20,772 nt of DNA from positions 1 to 20,772 of the forward strand of contig CADBQK010000468.1 in NCBI GenBank assembly GCA_902796775.1. The letters run 5' to 3'. Of this stretch, positions 14,382-20,772 are shown one piece after another (within the stretch, counting starts at the first letter, position 1; each line of letters begins with the position of its first letter). Both the position numbers and the translations under genes were made by a program. This DNA is from an uncultured Lachnospiraceae bacterium. Lineage in GTDB: Bacteria > Bacillota_A > Clostridia > Lachnospirales > Lachnospiraceae. The notes under the pieces are model-generated. The model saw only the letters and a program-made list of their open reading frames with translations. It was not told where the DNA came from and did not search any database.

Positions 14382-15629
14382 CTAGTGATGAAGCTTGCCA
14401 AGCACCCTGCTGGCAGCTAATGCTGCCCGTACAGATTTCAGCTGCAGCTGCTTCTTCTGGCTGTCTGTCTCTTTCTGCAGCCGGCTTTGCTCTCTCCTTG
14501 CCTGGGTAAGGGAGTCTTTTAATTCTGCATTTTTCTCTTTCAGGCTATCATTTTTGGTCTGGAGTTTTTCCTGCGTCCGAAGCGCCTTCTTAAGGTCTCT
14601 CTTGACTCCATCCAGTTCTTGTTTTTTCTTATCCACTTCCTGTGTCAGTCTTTGGTATTCACTAAACAGGAAGCTGTCCGCATCCATATCCAGCATTTTA
14701 AGATAACGTGTCATATGAAAATTGCTGTTCAGGTTCCGGCTGCCTTCCTTTAAGAAACGGTCCCCTTTGGTCATGCGGTCAAAATAAGCCCGATACTGAT
14801 CGATATTGTCCACATACGGCATTGTAAAATAATACACACCGACGGCTTTATCTGTAATGCTTTGACGAATCTGGGGATCCTCGGTAAGCCCGCGCTCCTC
14901 CAGCCGGCGCCAGGTTTCCTCATAAGCAGTCATGACAGAATCGATCTTTTCCCCGTAAGAAGACATCAGACTTCCGCTCCGGTTCATCCGGTAATAGACC
15001 AGCCGCTTATTGCAGATCGTAATCCGCTTTGCCAAAGACAGGATCAAAAGCGAAGCCTGCACATCGTTAATGTGCTGCTGTGCCTGAAATGTAATCTGCT
15101 CATCTACCATAAACTGCCGGCGTACCAGCTTATTCCATGCGACTGTCGAAGTGAAGGTATAGATCCGGTCCTTGCAGTCCTGAATATTAAACACATCCGT
15201 TTCCGGATAGGGCTTGCGTACATAGGAGTGAGCCAGAAATGTGCCGGTATCCGAATCAAAATTCTGGGCATTGCAGATACATACATCCGCATTTGTTTCT
15301 TCTGCCCGTTCCACCATCAGCCGCAGCGCATCCAGATCAAAAAAGTCATCTGAATCCCAGAAAATAATATATTTGCCGGATGCATGTGCCAGGCCATTGT
15401 TTCGGGCTACTCCTGCATACTGATTCTGCTGATGCAGGATCCGGACGCGTTCATCTGCCTGAGCATACTCCTCCAGAATCTGAGGGGACTCATCAGTAGA
15501 ACCATCATCCACACAGATGATCTCGATCTCCCTCAGTGTCTGACCGACCACGCTGTCCAGACATTGGCGCAGCCATGGAGCTGCATTGTAAACCGGAATC
15601 ACGACCGATACCATAATCTCTTCTGACAT
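14382..15629 (-). CDS. Family 2 glycosyltransferase with a C-terminal coiled coil
   Basis: A 415-aa protein. Residues 5-215 are a GT-A fold: VSVVIPVYNAAPWLRQCLDS (7-26), ICVDDGSTDES (38-48, nucleotide binding), ARNNGL (75-80) and WDSDDFF (91-97), the DXD-type metal site. Residues 216-320 continue the enzyme region (YYRMNRSGSLMSS). Residues about 326-398 are strongly charged, with heptad-like Leu/Lys/Glu spacing, and predict a long coiled coil. The tail is short and basic (SRVLGKLHH). The enzyme should add a sugar to a surface glycan at the cytoplasmic face; donor and acceptor are unknown. AGGAGAG lies about 7 nt before the ATG. Its neighbours are the secreted phosphatase and glf, so UDP-galactofuranose is one possible donor (inference). 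Confidence 0.9.
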   Translation of the reverse strand: MSEEIMVSVVIPVYNAAPWLRQCLDSVVGQTLREIEIICVDDGSTDESPQILEEYAQADERVRILHQQNQYAGVARNNGLAHASGKYIIFWDSDDFFDLDALRLMVERAEETNADVCICNAQNFDSDTGTFLAHSYVRKPYPETDVFNIQDCKDRIYTFTSTVAWNKLVRRQFMVDEQITFQAQQHINDVQASLLILSLAKRITICNKRLVYYRMNRSGSLMSSYGEKIDSVMTAYEETWRRLEERGLTEDPQIRQSITDKAVGVYYFTMPYVDNIDQYRAYFDRMTKGDRFLKEGSRNLNSNFHMTRYLKMLDMDADSFLFSEYQRLTQEVDKKKQELDGVKRDLKKALRTQEKLQTKNDSLKEKNAELKDSLTQARREQSRLQKETDSQKKQLQLKSVRAALAASRVLGKLHH

Positions 15630-15679
15630 TTCTTTCTCTCCTGCTGTTTTCCTGCTTCATCCTTAAAGGCAGGTACGGT

Positions 15680-16552
15680 CTATTCTGTATAGATTCTGCG
15701 CAGTTTCCTGAGGGCAGCAGCATCAAGTCCGTATGCCTCTTCCAGAAACTGTGACATCGATCCATATATTTCCTTTGCTTCCTCGACTGCTGCCCGCAGA
15801 TCCGATACTCTGACGCCCGCTTTCATTTCCGATTCTTTCTTTGCCAGAGTTTTTCTTTTCCATGCATTTGTCATGGCGTAATCCCGGTAAGCTGTCTCCT
15901 CATTGACCCCTAAAGCCACCAGTGTCATAAAAGCTGCAACACCCGTGCGGTCCTTTCCATGTATACAATGAAACAGGATCCCCTTCCGCTCCGTATTGGA
16001 AAGCAGACACTTAAAAAATGCCCGATAAGCTCTCTGGGAATACTCATCAAACACAATACTCCGGGTATAAGACTTGCTGACGCTTTTCATCCTGGCAGCT
16101 GCTTTCTTTTTCAGTTTTCCGCTGCCCAGTTTTCTAAAGAAGCGAAAGCGTTTTCTGGATGTCGATGCTTTCGGATTCCGGACATATTTTGCGGGAATAC
16201 TTTTGTATCTGACTCCGGGGATTTTTTGGTCCGGACAATATTTGTAATCTGCTTTATGCCGCAGATCGATCACCATCTTCAGGTGATACTTGTTCTTCAG
16301 CTTTTTCCGGTCAGATCTGCTTGCATAAGACAGTTCCCCACTGCGGATCAGTAGTCTTTTCCTGACTCTTCTGCCGTCTTCAGTACTGTATCCTCCCAGA
16401 TCCCTTGCATTTGCAATCTTTTTAAAAGAGATCTCTCCGCGTACCTGCGCCGCCTGGACTGCAGGCATAAAGCAGGTCATCAGGACGGTAAGGAGCGTAA
16501 GCAGAAAAAAGGCTTTACGAATATGAATCCTTTTTTTCAAAAGCGCCATCAT
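15680..16552 (-). CDS. Secreted tyrosine-protein-phosphatase-like enzyme
   Basis: A 290-aa protein with an N-terminal signal sequence (basic MMALLKKRIHIRK, hydrophobic FFLLTLLTVLMTCFM). A likely cleavage follows Ala34 (VQA). The mature domain has NARDLGGY (48-55) and the CX5R loop HCIHGKDRTG, with nucleophile Cys196 and Arg202. This is the LipA-like/Y_phosphatase3 group, which can act on phosphotyrosine or phosphoinositides. RSGELS (70-75) and VIDLRHKADY (94-103) also fit the family. The middle (120-165) is very rich in Lys and Arg, which would favour contact with anionic wall polymers. AGGAGAG lies about 8 nt before the ATG at 16552. The gene is 16 bp after glf and 50 bp before the glycosyltransferase. 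The signal sequence implies an extracellular substrate. Confidence 0.9.
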   Translation of the reverse strand: MMALLKKRIHIRKAFFLLTLLTVLMTCFMPAVQAAQVRGEISFKKIANARDLGGYSTEDGRRVRKRLLIRSGELSYASRSDRKKLKNKYHLKMVIDLRHKADYKYCPDQKIPGVRYKSIPAKYVRNPKASTSRKRFRFFRKLGSGKLKKKAAARMKSVSKSYTRSIVFDEYSQRAYRAFFKCLLSNTERKGILFHCIHGKDRTGVAAFMTLVALGVNEETAYRDYAMTNAWKRKTLAKKESEMKAGVRVSDLRAAVEEAKEIYGSMSQFLEEAYGLDAAALRKLRRIYTE

Positions 16553-16568
16553 ACAAAAATCTCTCCTG

Positions 16569-17690
16569 TCACGAATCCTGCAATTGGGCTTCTGCCGCAG
16601 CCAGCGCTGCAGCTATAACCTGATCCATGTCATAGTATTTGTACTCACCCAGCCTGCCGCCGAAAATCACCTTTTCTTCCTGATCAGCAAGTTCTTTATA
16701 TGCTTCGTACATCTTCCCGTTTTTCTCATCATTGACAGGATAGTATGGTTCATCTCCCGGCTTCCATTCAGAGCTGTATTCCCGGCTGATCACTGTACAG
16801 GGAATGTCCTGTCCCTGTGCATCCTTCCCGAACTCAAACCACTTGTGTTCGATGATGCGGGTCCACGGAGTCTCACTGTCCGTATAGTTAACGGCCGCAT
16901 TCCCCTGGAAATTGGGGATTTCCAGCAGCTCATTTTCAAACCGGACGGAGCGGTACTGCAGATTCCCGAGCCGGTAGCCAAAATAAGCATCTACAGGGCC
17001 GGTATAGATCACTTTTGAAGCCAGTGCATCCAGTTCCTCTTTATTCTCCAGATAATCTACTCCAAGCCTGACCGGGATCCCTTCCAGCATGTTCGCTACC
17101 ATTTTCGTGTATCCGCCTACCGGGATACCCTGATACAGTGCGTTAAAATAATTATTATCAAAGGTTAGACGTACCGGCAGCCTCTTGATAATAAAGGCAG
17201 GAAGCTCTGTGCACGGCCTGCCCCACTGCTTCTGTGTATAGCCTTTTATCAGTTTTTCGTAAATATCCGTACCAACCAGACTGATCGCCTGCTCTTCCAG
17301 ATTCCCGGGGCTGGTGATCCCGGCAGCCTTCCTCTGCTCCTCAATCTTATCTGCTGCCTCCTGCGGAGTCACCACTCCCCACATCTTGTTAAATGTATAC
17401 ATATTGAAAGGCAGCGAATACAATTCCCCTTTATAGTTTGCCACAGGGGAATTTGTAAACCGATTAAAAACAGCAAAACGATTTACATAATTCCATACCT
17501 TCTCATCATTTGTATGGAAAATATGCGCCCCGTACTTATGCACATGGATCCCCCGGGTCTCTTCTGTATATACATTCCCGGCAATATGCTCCCTCCGGTC
17601 CACCACCAGTACCTTCCTGCCCTTTGCCGCTGCTTCATGCGCAAATACTGCTCCGTACAGCCCGCTTCCTACTATTAGATAATCATACAT
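16569..17690 (-). CDS. glf: UDP-galactopyranose mutase
   Basis: A flavoenzyme of 373 aa that interconverts UDP-galactopyranose and UDP-galactofuranose, supplying galactofuranose for surface glycans, in the cytoplasm. The N-terminus has the FAD dinucleotide fold YLIVGSGLYGAVFAHEA (4-20). HKYGAHIFHT (51-60), YSLPFNMYTFNKMWG (91-105), YTQKQWG (151-157, with the substrate-stacking Trp156) and the C-terminal GGRLGEYKYYDMDQVI are all family motifs. The length is standard. The ribosome binding site AGGAAGG is about 12 nt from the ATG at 17690, a little long. It lies 62 bp after the dehydrogenase gene and 16 bp before the phosphatase gene. With the GT2 gene it suggests a galactofuranose-containing wall or capsular polymer. 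Confidence 0.97.
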   Translation of the reverse strand: MYDYLIVGSGLYGAVFAHEAAAKGRKVLVVDRREHIAGNVYTEETRGIHVHKYGAHIFHTNDEKVWNYVNRFAVFNRFTNSPVANYKGELYSLPFNMYTFNKMWGVVTPQEAADKIEEQRKAAGITSPGNLEEQAISLVGTDIYEKLIKGYTQKQWGRPCTELPAFIIKRLPVRLTFDNNYFNALYQGIPVGGYTKMVANMLEGIPVRLGVDYLENKEELDALASKVIYTGPVDAYFGYRLGNLQYRSVRFENELLEIPNFQGNAAVNYTDSETPWTRIIEHKWFEFGKDAQGQDIPCTVISREYSSEWKPGDEPYYPVNDEKNGKMYEAYKELADQEEKVIFGGRLGEYKYYDMDQVIAAALAAAEAQLQDS

Positions 17691-17752
17691 AATCTTAATT
17701 TGCCTTCCTCTTTCTTTATACTTTTTAATGACACGCTCTCAAAAAACAGTTC

Positions 17753-18880
17753 CTATTTGTCTTCAAAACTGAAATGATAGTCCAGCCCCAGCTTATCCCG
17801 GATATCCAGAATATCCTTCTGGACACTGCTTCCGACCGGTACACCCTTATCCTTGCGGTCCAGCCATGCCAGGTATTCTTTTTCCCCGGCGGTGTAGATT
17901 CTGTCATGTCCGGCAGCCTTTTTAGAGGCCCGGAGCTGACGGCAGATCTCCCCGGCGGTTTTCCGGAAGGATTCCTGCCCGATAAAGGCGTCCGGATCGA
18001 CCACAAAGAAGAAGTGCCCGAGATGATACATCCGGGGGCTTCCGTCCGGTGCCACGCCGGTCAGGGCTTTCATAAAGTTTCCTCCTGAAAATGCAGCAGA
18101 AAGGATCTCTATTGCGGCGGCATAACCATATCCTTTGTAACCGGCCATCTCTTCACCAATCCCGCCAAGCGGGGCAAGTGCTGCAGCCCCGTTTACAAGA
18201 TCCTCCAGAATCTGCTGGCTGTCTGTCAGAGCTGAGCCATCCCTTGAAACGACCATGCCTGCGGGAGTATCTTTCCCCTCCCTTGCATAAACTTCAATTT
18301 TGCCGCGCTGTACGATAGAGGTCGCACAATCAATACAGAACGGAAATTCCTCGTCTGTCGGAATGGCAATCGTCAGCGGGTTCGTACCCATCATATTCTC
18401 TACACCAAAAGTAGGGGCGATCGACGGCCTTGCATTTGTACCGGTCATCCCGACCATACCTGCCTTTGCTGCCATTAATGCCCAGTAACCTGCAATTCCG
18501 TAATGAGTGGAGTTGCGGATCGCACCTCCGGCCATACCATAAGTCCGGGCCTTTTCGATCAAAGCATCCATCATCCGGCGGCTCGCCACCATTCCCATAC
18601 CATCATGGGCATCCGCCAGGATCGTCGTAGGAGTCTCCTTGAGGATCTCATATTCCGTGACCGGCAGCAATGTACCCCTTTCGATCCTGTCCAGATAAAT
18701 GGGTTTCAGGCGATTGCAGCCATGGCTGTCGATCCCTCGGCGCTCTGCTTCCAGCAAAACATCCGCGCATACTGCAGCATCTTCTCTGGGCACACCATAT
18801 CCGACGAATGCATCGATCATAAAATTTTCCAGCTGTTCCCAGCCAATATACGAACGGTTTTCCATTTCATTACCCCTCAT
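17753..18880 (-). CDS. Ldh_2 family NAD(P)-dependent 2-hydroxyacid/malate dehydrogenase
   Basis: A 375-aa member of the malate/L-lactate dehydrogenase family (PF02615), which is not related to Rossmann-type LDH. Members reduce 2-oxoacids or oxidise malate, ureidoglycolate, sulfolactate or diketogulonate. Conserved features seen are AERRGIDSHGCNRL (45-58), the THYGIAGYW segment (125-133), MMGTNPLTIAIPT (163-175), DCATSIVQRGKIE (184-196) and MAGYKGYG (245-252). The substrate cannot be read from these. The ATG at 18880 has GGGAG 6 nt upstream; an internal ATG at 18865 is less favoured. It is the first gene of the long minus-strand run, with its own promoter at 18936-18965. Its metabolism has no evident link to glf downstream. 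Confidence 0.92.
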   Translation of the reverse strand: MRGNEMENRSYIGWEQLENFMIDAFVGYGVPREDAAVCADVLLEAERRGIDSHGCNRLKPIYLDRIERGTLLPVTEYEILKETPTTILADAHDGMGMVASRRMMDALIEKARTYGMAGGAIRNSTHYGIAGYWALMAAKAGMVGMTGTNARPSIAPTFGVENMMGTNPLTIAIPTDEEFPFCIDCATSIVQRGKIEVYAREGKDTPAGMVVSRDGSALTDSQQILEDLVNGAAALAPLGGIGEEMAGYKGYGYAAAIEILSAAFSGGNFMKALTGVAPDGSPRMYHLGHFFFVVDPDAFIGQESFRKTAGEICRQLRASKKAAGHDRIYTAGEKEYLAWLDRKDKGVPVGSSVQKDILDIRDKLGLDYHFSFEDK

Positions 18881-18935
18881 CGCAATCTCCCTTCTTCACT
18901 ATGTCAAGCAGGAGGATCAGTTAAATCTTCTGTTC

Positions 18936-18965
18936 ATTATACTCTGTCTCCGAAGGATTCGTCAA
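18936..18965 (-). promoter_or_regulatory. Promoter of the dehydrogenase-glf-phosphatase-GT2 run
   Basis: The minus strand has TTGACG (18960-18965), an 18-nt spacer and a perfect TATAAT (18936-18941), about 56 nt above the ATG at 18880. No other good promoter was seen within the downstream run, so this may serve all six genes. Confidence 0.65.
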
Positions 18966-19034
18966 CCATACCCGGCCACAGCCCGCCCTTTGTCTGCCTG
19001 CGTCCGACAGCGCCGTCCACAAACGATTCCTGTC

Positions 19035-19063
19035 TTGTTATGATTTGTGTGTTGTGATAGAAT
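19035..19063 (+). promoter_or_regulatory. Promoter of the serine hydrolase gene
   Basis: TTGTTA (19035-19040), a 17-nt spacer and TAGAAT (19058-19063) preceded by TGA, an extended -10. The leader is about 88 nt and ends with AAAGGAG at 19141-19147. Confidence 0.65.
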
Positions 19064-19157
19064 AGGGACTGTTCACTTCATTTGTATGAATTGTGAAGGA
19101 CCGGTCTATCTGATGCTGACCAGCATCTTTTACATCATAGAAAGGAGCTCGGCTATT

Positions 19158-20414
19158 ATGAGAACTCGACTGAATCGATTGTTTATCACCCTGTTTCTGG
19201 CCGGAGCGCTTGCAGCTGTTCCTGTATCTGTTTGTACATATGCTTCCTCAACGACGGGCTCGGTCACAGAAGATGGAAGCGCAGGATCTGATAAAGAAGC
19301 GCCGGCCACTTCGGATACACAGACTTCTTCGGAAACACCGCAGACCGAATCAGCTTCCGAAACGGAGACGGAAAAAGAAACGGAAAACTCTTCCGGAAAT
19401 TACAAGCTCGTTACAAAAAGCGGTAAGACATGGCTTTATAAAGATGGGAAGAAAGTCTATGGCGAGCATAAGGTCGACGGCAGCTGGATGTACATCACTA
19501 AAAACGGCGGTGCTGTCAAAAACCGCTTTTACTATATTAAAGACGGAAAGCGTCTCTGCTACTATGACAAAAAAGGCAGGCGCCTCTTTGGCACTCACAA
19601 GATCAATGGCGTAAAATGCACCTTTAGTAAGAAGAACGGCAATCTGACCGGCGGACGTACAAAGCTGATCCAGAAATATATCGGAAAGGCAAAGGGATCA
19701 AAATCCATAACCGGCATCCGAGGCTATACCCCTTCTTCTTCTGCAAAAAAAAGACTGAAGTCGGCCATCCGTTCTGTTGAAAGGGGCGGCCGCAGCGTCA
19801 GCTTTGTCATGGTCGATATCAACACCATGCAGGGTATTGCTTACAACGCGAACAAAAAGTATTACTCCGCCAGCACGATCAAAGGCCCGCTGGTCGTCAG
19901 TGTCGTAGCTGATAAGCCCAGCGTCCTTTCTTCCCGAAAGGGAACGATCCGCCGCATTCTGAAATACTCTGACAACAGTGCTTATATCAGTTTCGCAAAG
20001 CGTTACGGATTCGGACATTTCAATAAATGGGTTAAAAAGGCTTCTGCAAAGTATAAACGATCCGGCGGAAACCGGTGCTACGGATACTTTTCCGCTAAAA
20101 ATATGGCTAAGATATGGATGCAGAACTATGATTATTTTAATAGTTCTTCCACCGGCAGGAGTCTTGGGAAAATGTTTGAATCCCCTGCTGTTTCCTCCAT
20201 CCGCAGAACTTTAAAAAGTAAATACACAACCCGCTCAAAAGCAGGCTGGATCGCTATGGGAGGCCGGCATAATGTAACAAACGATTCCGGCATCGTCTAC
20301 ACAAAAAAAGGTAACTATATCATCTCCATTTTCAGTTCTGTCCCCTCCAGTATGGGCAGGCTGAACACACTTGTAAAGGCACTTGAATATACGCACAACC
20401 AGATGCTGAAATAG
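19158..20414 (+). CDS. Secreted wall-binding serine hydrolase of the class A beta-lactamase fold
   Basis: A 418-aa exported protein. Residues 1-30 are a signal peptide (RTRLNRLFITLFLAGALAAV). Residues 31-80 are a Ser/Thr/Glu-rich linker. Residues 82-166 hold three to four choline-binding-like wall repeats (GKTWLYKDGKKVYGEHKVDG, FYYIKDGKRLCYYDKKGRRL), which should attach it to the cell wall. Residues 210-418 are a penicillin-recognising domain with STIK (239-242, nucleophile Ser239 and Lys242), SDN (271-273) and KAG (361-363) in place of KTG. The gene could encode a peptidoglycan peptidase or a related hydrolase; resistance activity is not implied. The mature protein is Lys-rich. I chose the ATG at 19158 because AAAGGAG lies 10 nt upstream and a signal peptide begins there. 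A longer frame from 19047 would start within the promoter. Confidence 0.92.
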   Translation: MRTRLNRLFITLFLAGALAAVPVSVCTYASSTTGSVTEDGSAGSDKEAPATSDTQTSSETPQTESASETETEKETENSSGNYKLVTKSGKTWLYKDGKKVYGEHKVDGSWMYITKNGGAVKNRFYYIKDGKRLCYYDKKGRRLFGTHKINGVKCTFSKKNGNLTGGRTKLIQKYIGKAKGSKSITGIRGYTPSSSAKKRLKSAIRSVERGGRSVSFVMVDINTMQGIAYNANKKYYSASTIKGPLVVSVVADKPSVLSSRKGTIRRILKYSDNSAYISFAKRYGFGHFNKWVKKASAKYKRSGGNRCYGYFSAKNMAKIWMQNYDYFNSSSTGRSLGKMFESPAVSSIRRTLKSKYTTRSKAGWIAMGGRHNVTNDSGIVYTKKGNYIISIFSSVPSSMGRLNTLVKALEYTHNQMLK

Positions 20415-20459
20415 AAATGAGCATTTATTCCCCTGAATATCAGTGAATATGAAACAATG

Positions 20460-20495
20460 GCCGCAGACTCCTGCAAGTCTGCGGCTGTATTTTTG
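20460..20495 (+). terminator. Intrinsic terminator of the serine hydrolase gene
   Basis: GCCGCAGACT (20460-20469) and AGTCTGCGGC (20476-20485) form a perfect 10-bp stem with a 6-nt loop. TGTATTTTTG follows as the T-rich tail. It begins 45 nt after the stop codon. Confidence 0.88.
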
Positions 20496-20559
20496 TCATC
20501 CATTCTTTTTTCTGAAGTCTGTTAGAGATAACAGCGATTTGTTTCTCAGGATATTACCT

Positions 20560-20772
20560 TCAAAGACCAAGGCGTCCCCATACTGCTATAACCAGGAAAA
20601 GCTCTGCAATCAGAATGAGCGGTACCAGCAGTATAAATTTCAGCTTGCGGATCTTATGTCTGAAAACAAGCATCCCGGCCAGAGCTCCCGGCGCCCCAAA
20701 GACAGCATAGATCAGCAGTCTCCTCTCGCTGATCCTCCAGTCTCCGCGAATAGCCCTGTACTTATCAATGCC
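20560..20772 (-). CDS. DUF1294 family membrane protein, 3' part
   Basis: The minus-strand frame is open from the window edge to a TGA (20562-20560), giving the last 70 residues. The start lies outside the window. It reads DKYRAIRGDWRISERRLLIY, then a Gly/Ala-rich segment (VFGAPGALAGMLVFRHKIRK) and a hydrophobic stretch (FILLVPLILIAELFLVIAVW). The DK-x-A-x-R-x-x-WR-I-x-E-x-x-L-L pattern and the FRHK-x-R-K-x-KF step match the DUF1294 family, small integral membrane proteins of unknown function. It converges on the serine hydrolase gene, with the terminator at 20460-20495 between them. Confidence 0.85.
   Translation of the reverse strand, partial: GIDKYRAIRGDWRISERRLLIYAVFGAPGALAGMLVFRHKIRKLKFILLVPLILIAELFLVIAVWGRLGL

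Noticed and set aside
1..20772. CRISPR array, tRNA/rRNA genes, phage or IS element
   Set aside because: No regularly spaced repeats, tRNA-like cloverleaf, rRNA sequence, transposase or integrase motif was seen.

Overview
The window reads as chromosomal DNA of a low-to-mid GC Gram-positive Clostridia, most likely a Lachnospiraceae-type gut anaerobe. Pointers are: strong AGGAGG-type ribosome binding sites; sigma-A-like promoters; a Veg gene; ispE (MEP pathway); an FCD-type GntR regulator; a flavin reductase-rubredoxin fusion typical of anaerobes; choline-binding-like wall repeats; and several uncharacterised clostridial lipoprotein families. This assignment comes from gene content only. I see no phage, plasmid, CRISPR, tRNA or rRNA.

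Layout. (1) 2-592 (+) is the 3' end of an unrecognised gene, convergent with pfkA. (2) 4119-606 (-) is a two-gene unit: an 844-aa membrane-anchored protein of unknown function, then pfkA, whose ribosome binding site overlaps the upstream stop codon. (3) 4120-4686 is a 567-bp divergent intergenic region holding a pair of imperfect repeats and a long hairpin. (4) 4687-6706 (+) is a tight unit: ispE, a GntR/FCD regulator and a DUF3783 protein. It ends at a bidirectional terminator with a perfect 17-bp stem. (5) 9761-6826 (-) holds malQ, plsC (4-bp overlap) and a small membrane protein, the last probably with its own promoter. (6) 10226-9963 (-) is veg, with a near-consensus promoter and a hairpin at the predicted 5' end of its mRNA. 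(7) 11856-10477 (-) encodes a lipoprotein, divergent from the rubredoxin fusion at 12075-12698 (+). (8) 18880-12725 (-) is a six-gene co-directional run: an Ldh_2-type dehydrogenase, UDP-galactopyranose mutase (glf), a secreted tyrosine phosphatase, a family 2 glycosyltransferase with a coiled-coil tail, a lipoprotein and a Cof-type HAD phosphatase. (9) 19158-20414 (+) encodes a secreted wall-binding serine hydrolase of the class A beta-lactamase fold. (10) 20560-20772 (-) is the 3' part of a DUF1294 membrane protein.

How it fits together. Much of the window is core metabolism (glycolysis, isoprenoid precursor, glycogen/maltodextrin and phospholipid synthesis). Its second half is cell-envelope biology. 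Glf, the glycosyltransferase and the secreted phosphatase suggest a galactofuranose-containing surface glycan. The wall-binding serine hydrolase and the three predicted surface-anchored proteins fit the same compartment. ispE and veg, adjacent or nearly so in Bacillus, lie about 4.4 kb apart here, with the GntR-DUF3783 and malQ-plsC units between them.

I did not find a clearly new biological system. The most useful leads are the repeat pair at 4386-4601, the PATIDLD active-site variant of the phosphofructokinase, the envelope cluster at 14382-17690, the leader structures of veg, malQ and the small membrane protein, and several uncharacterised surface proteins.
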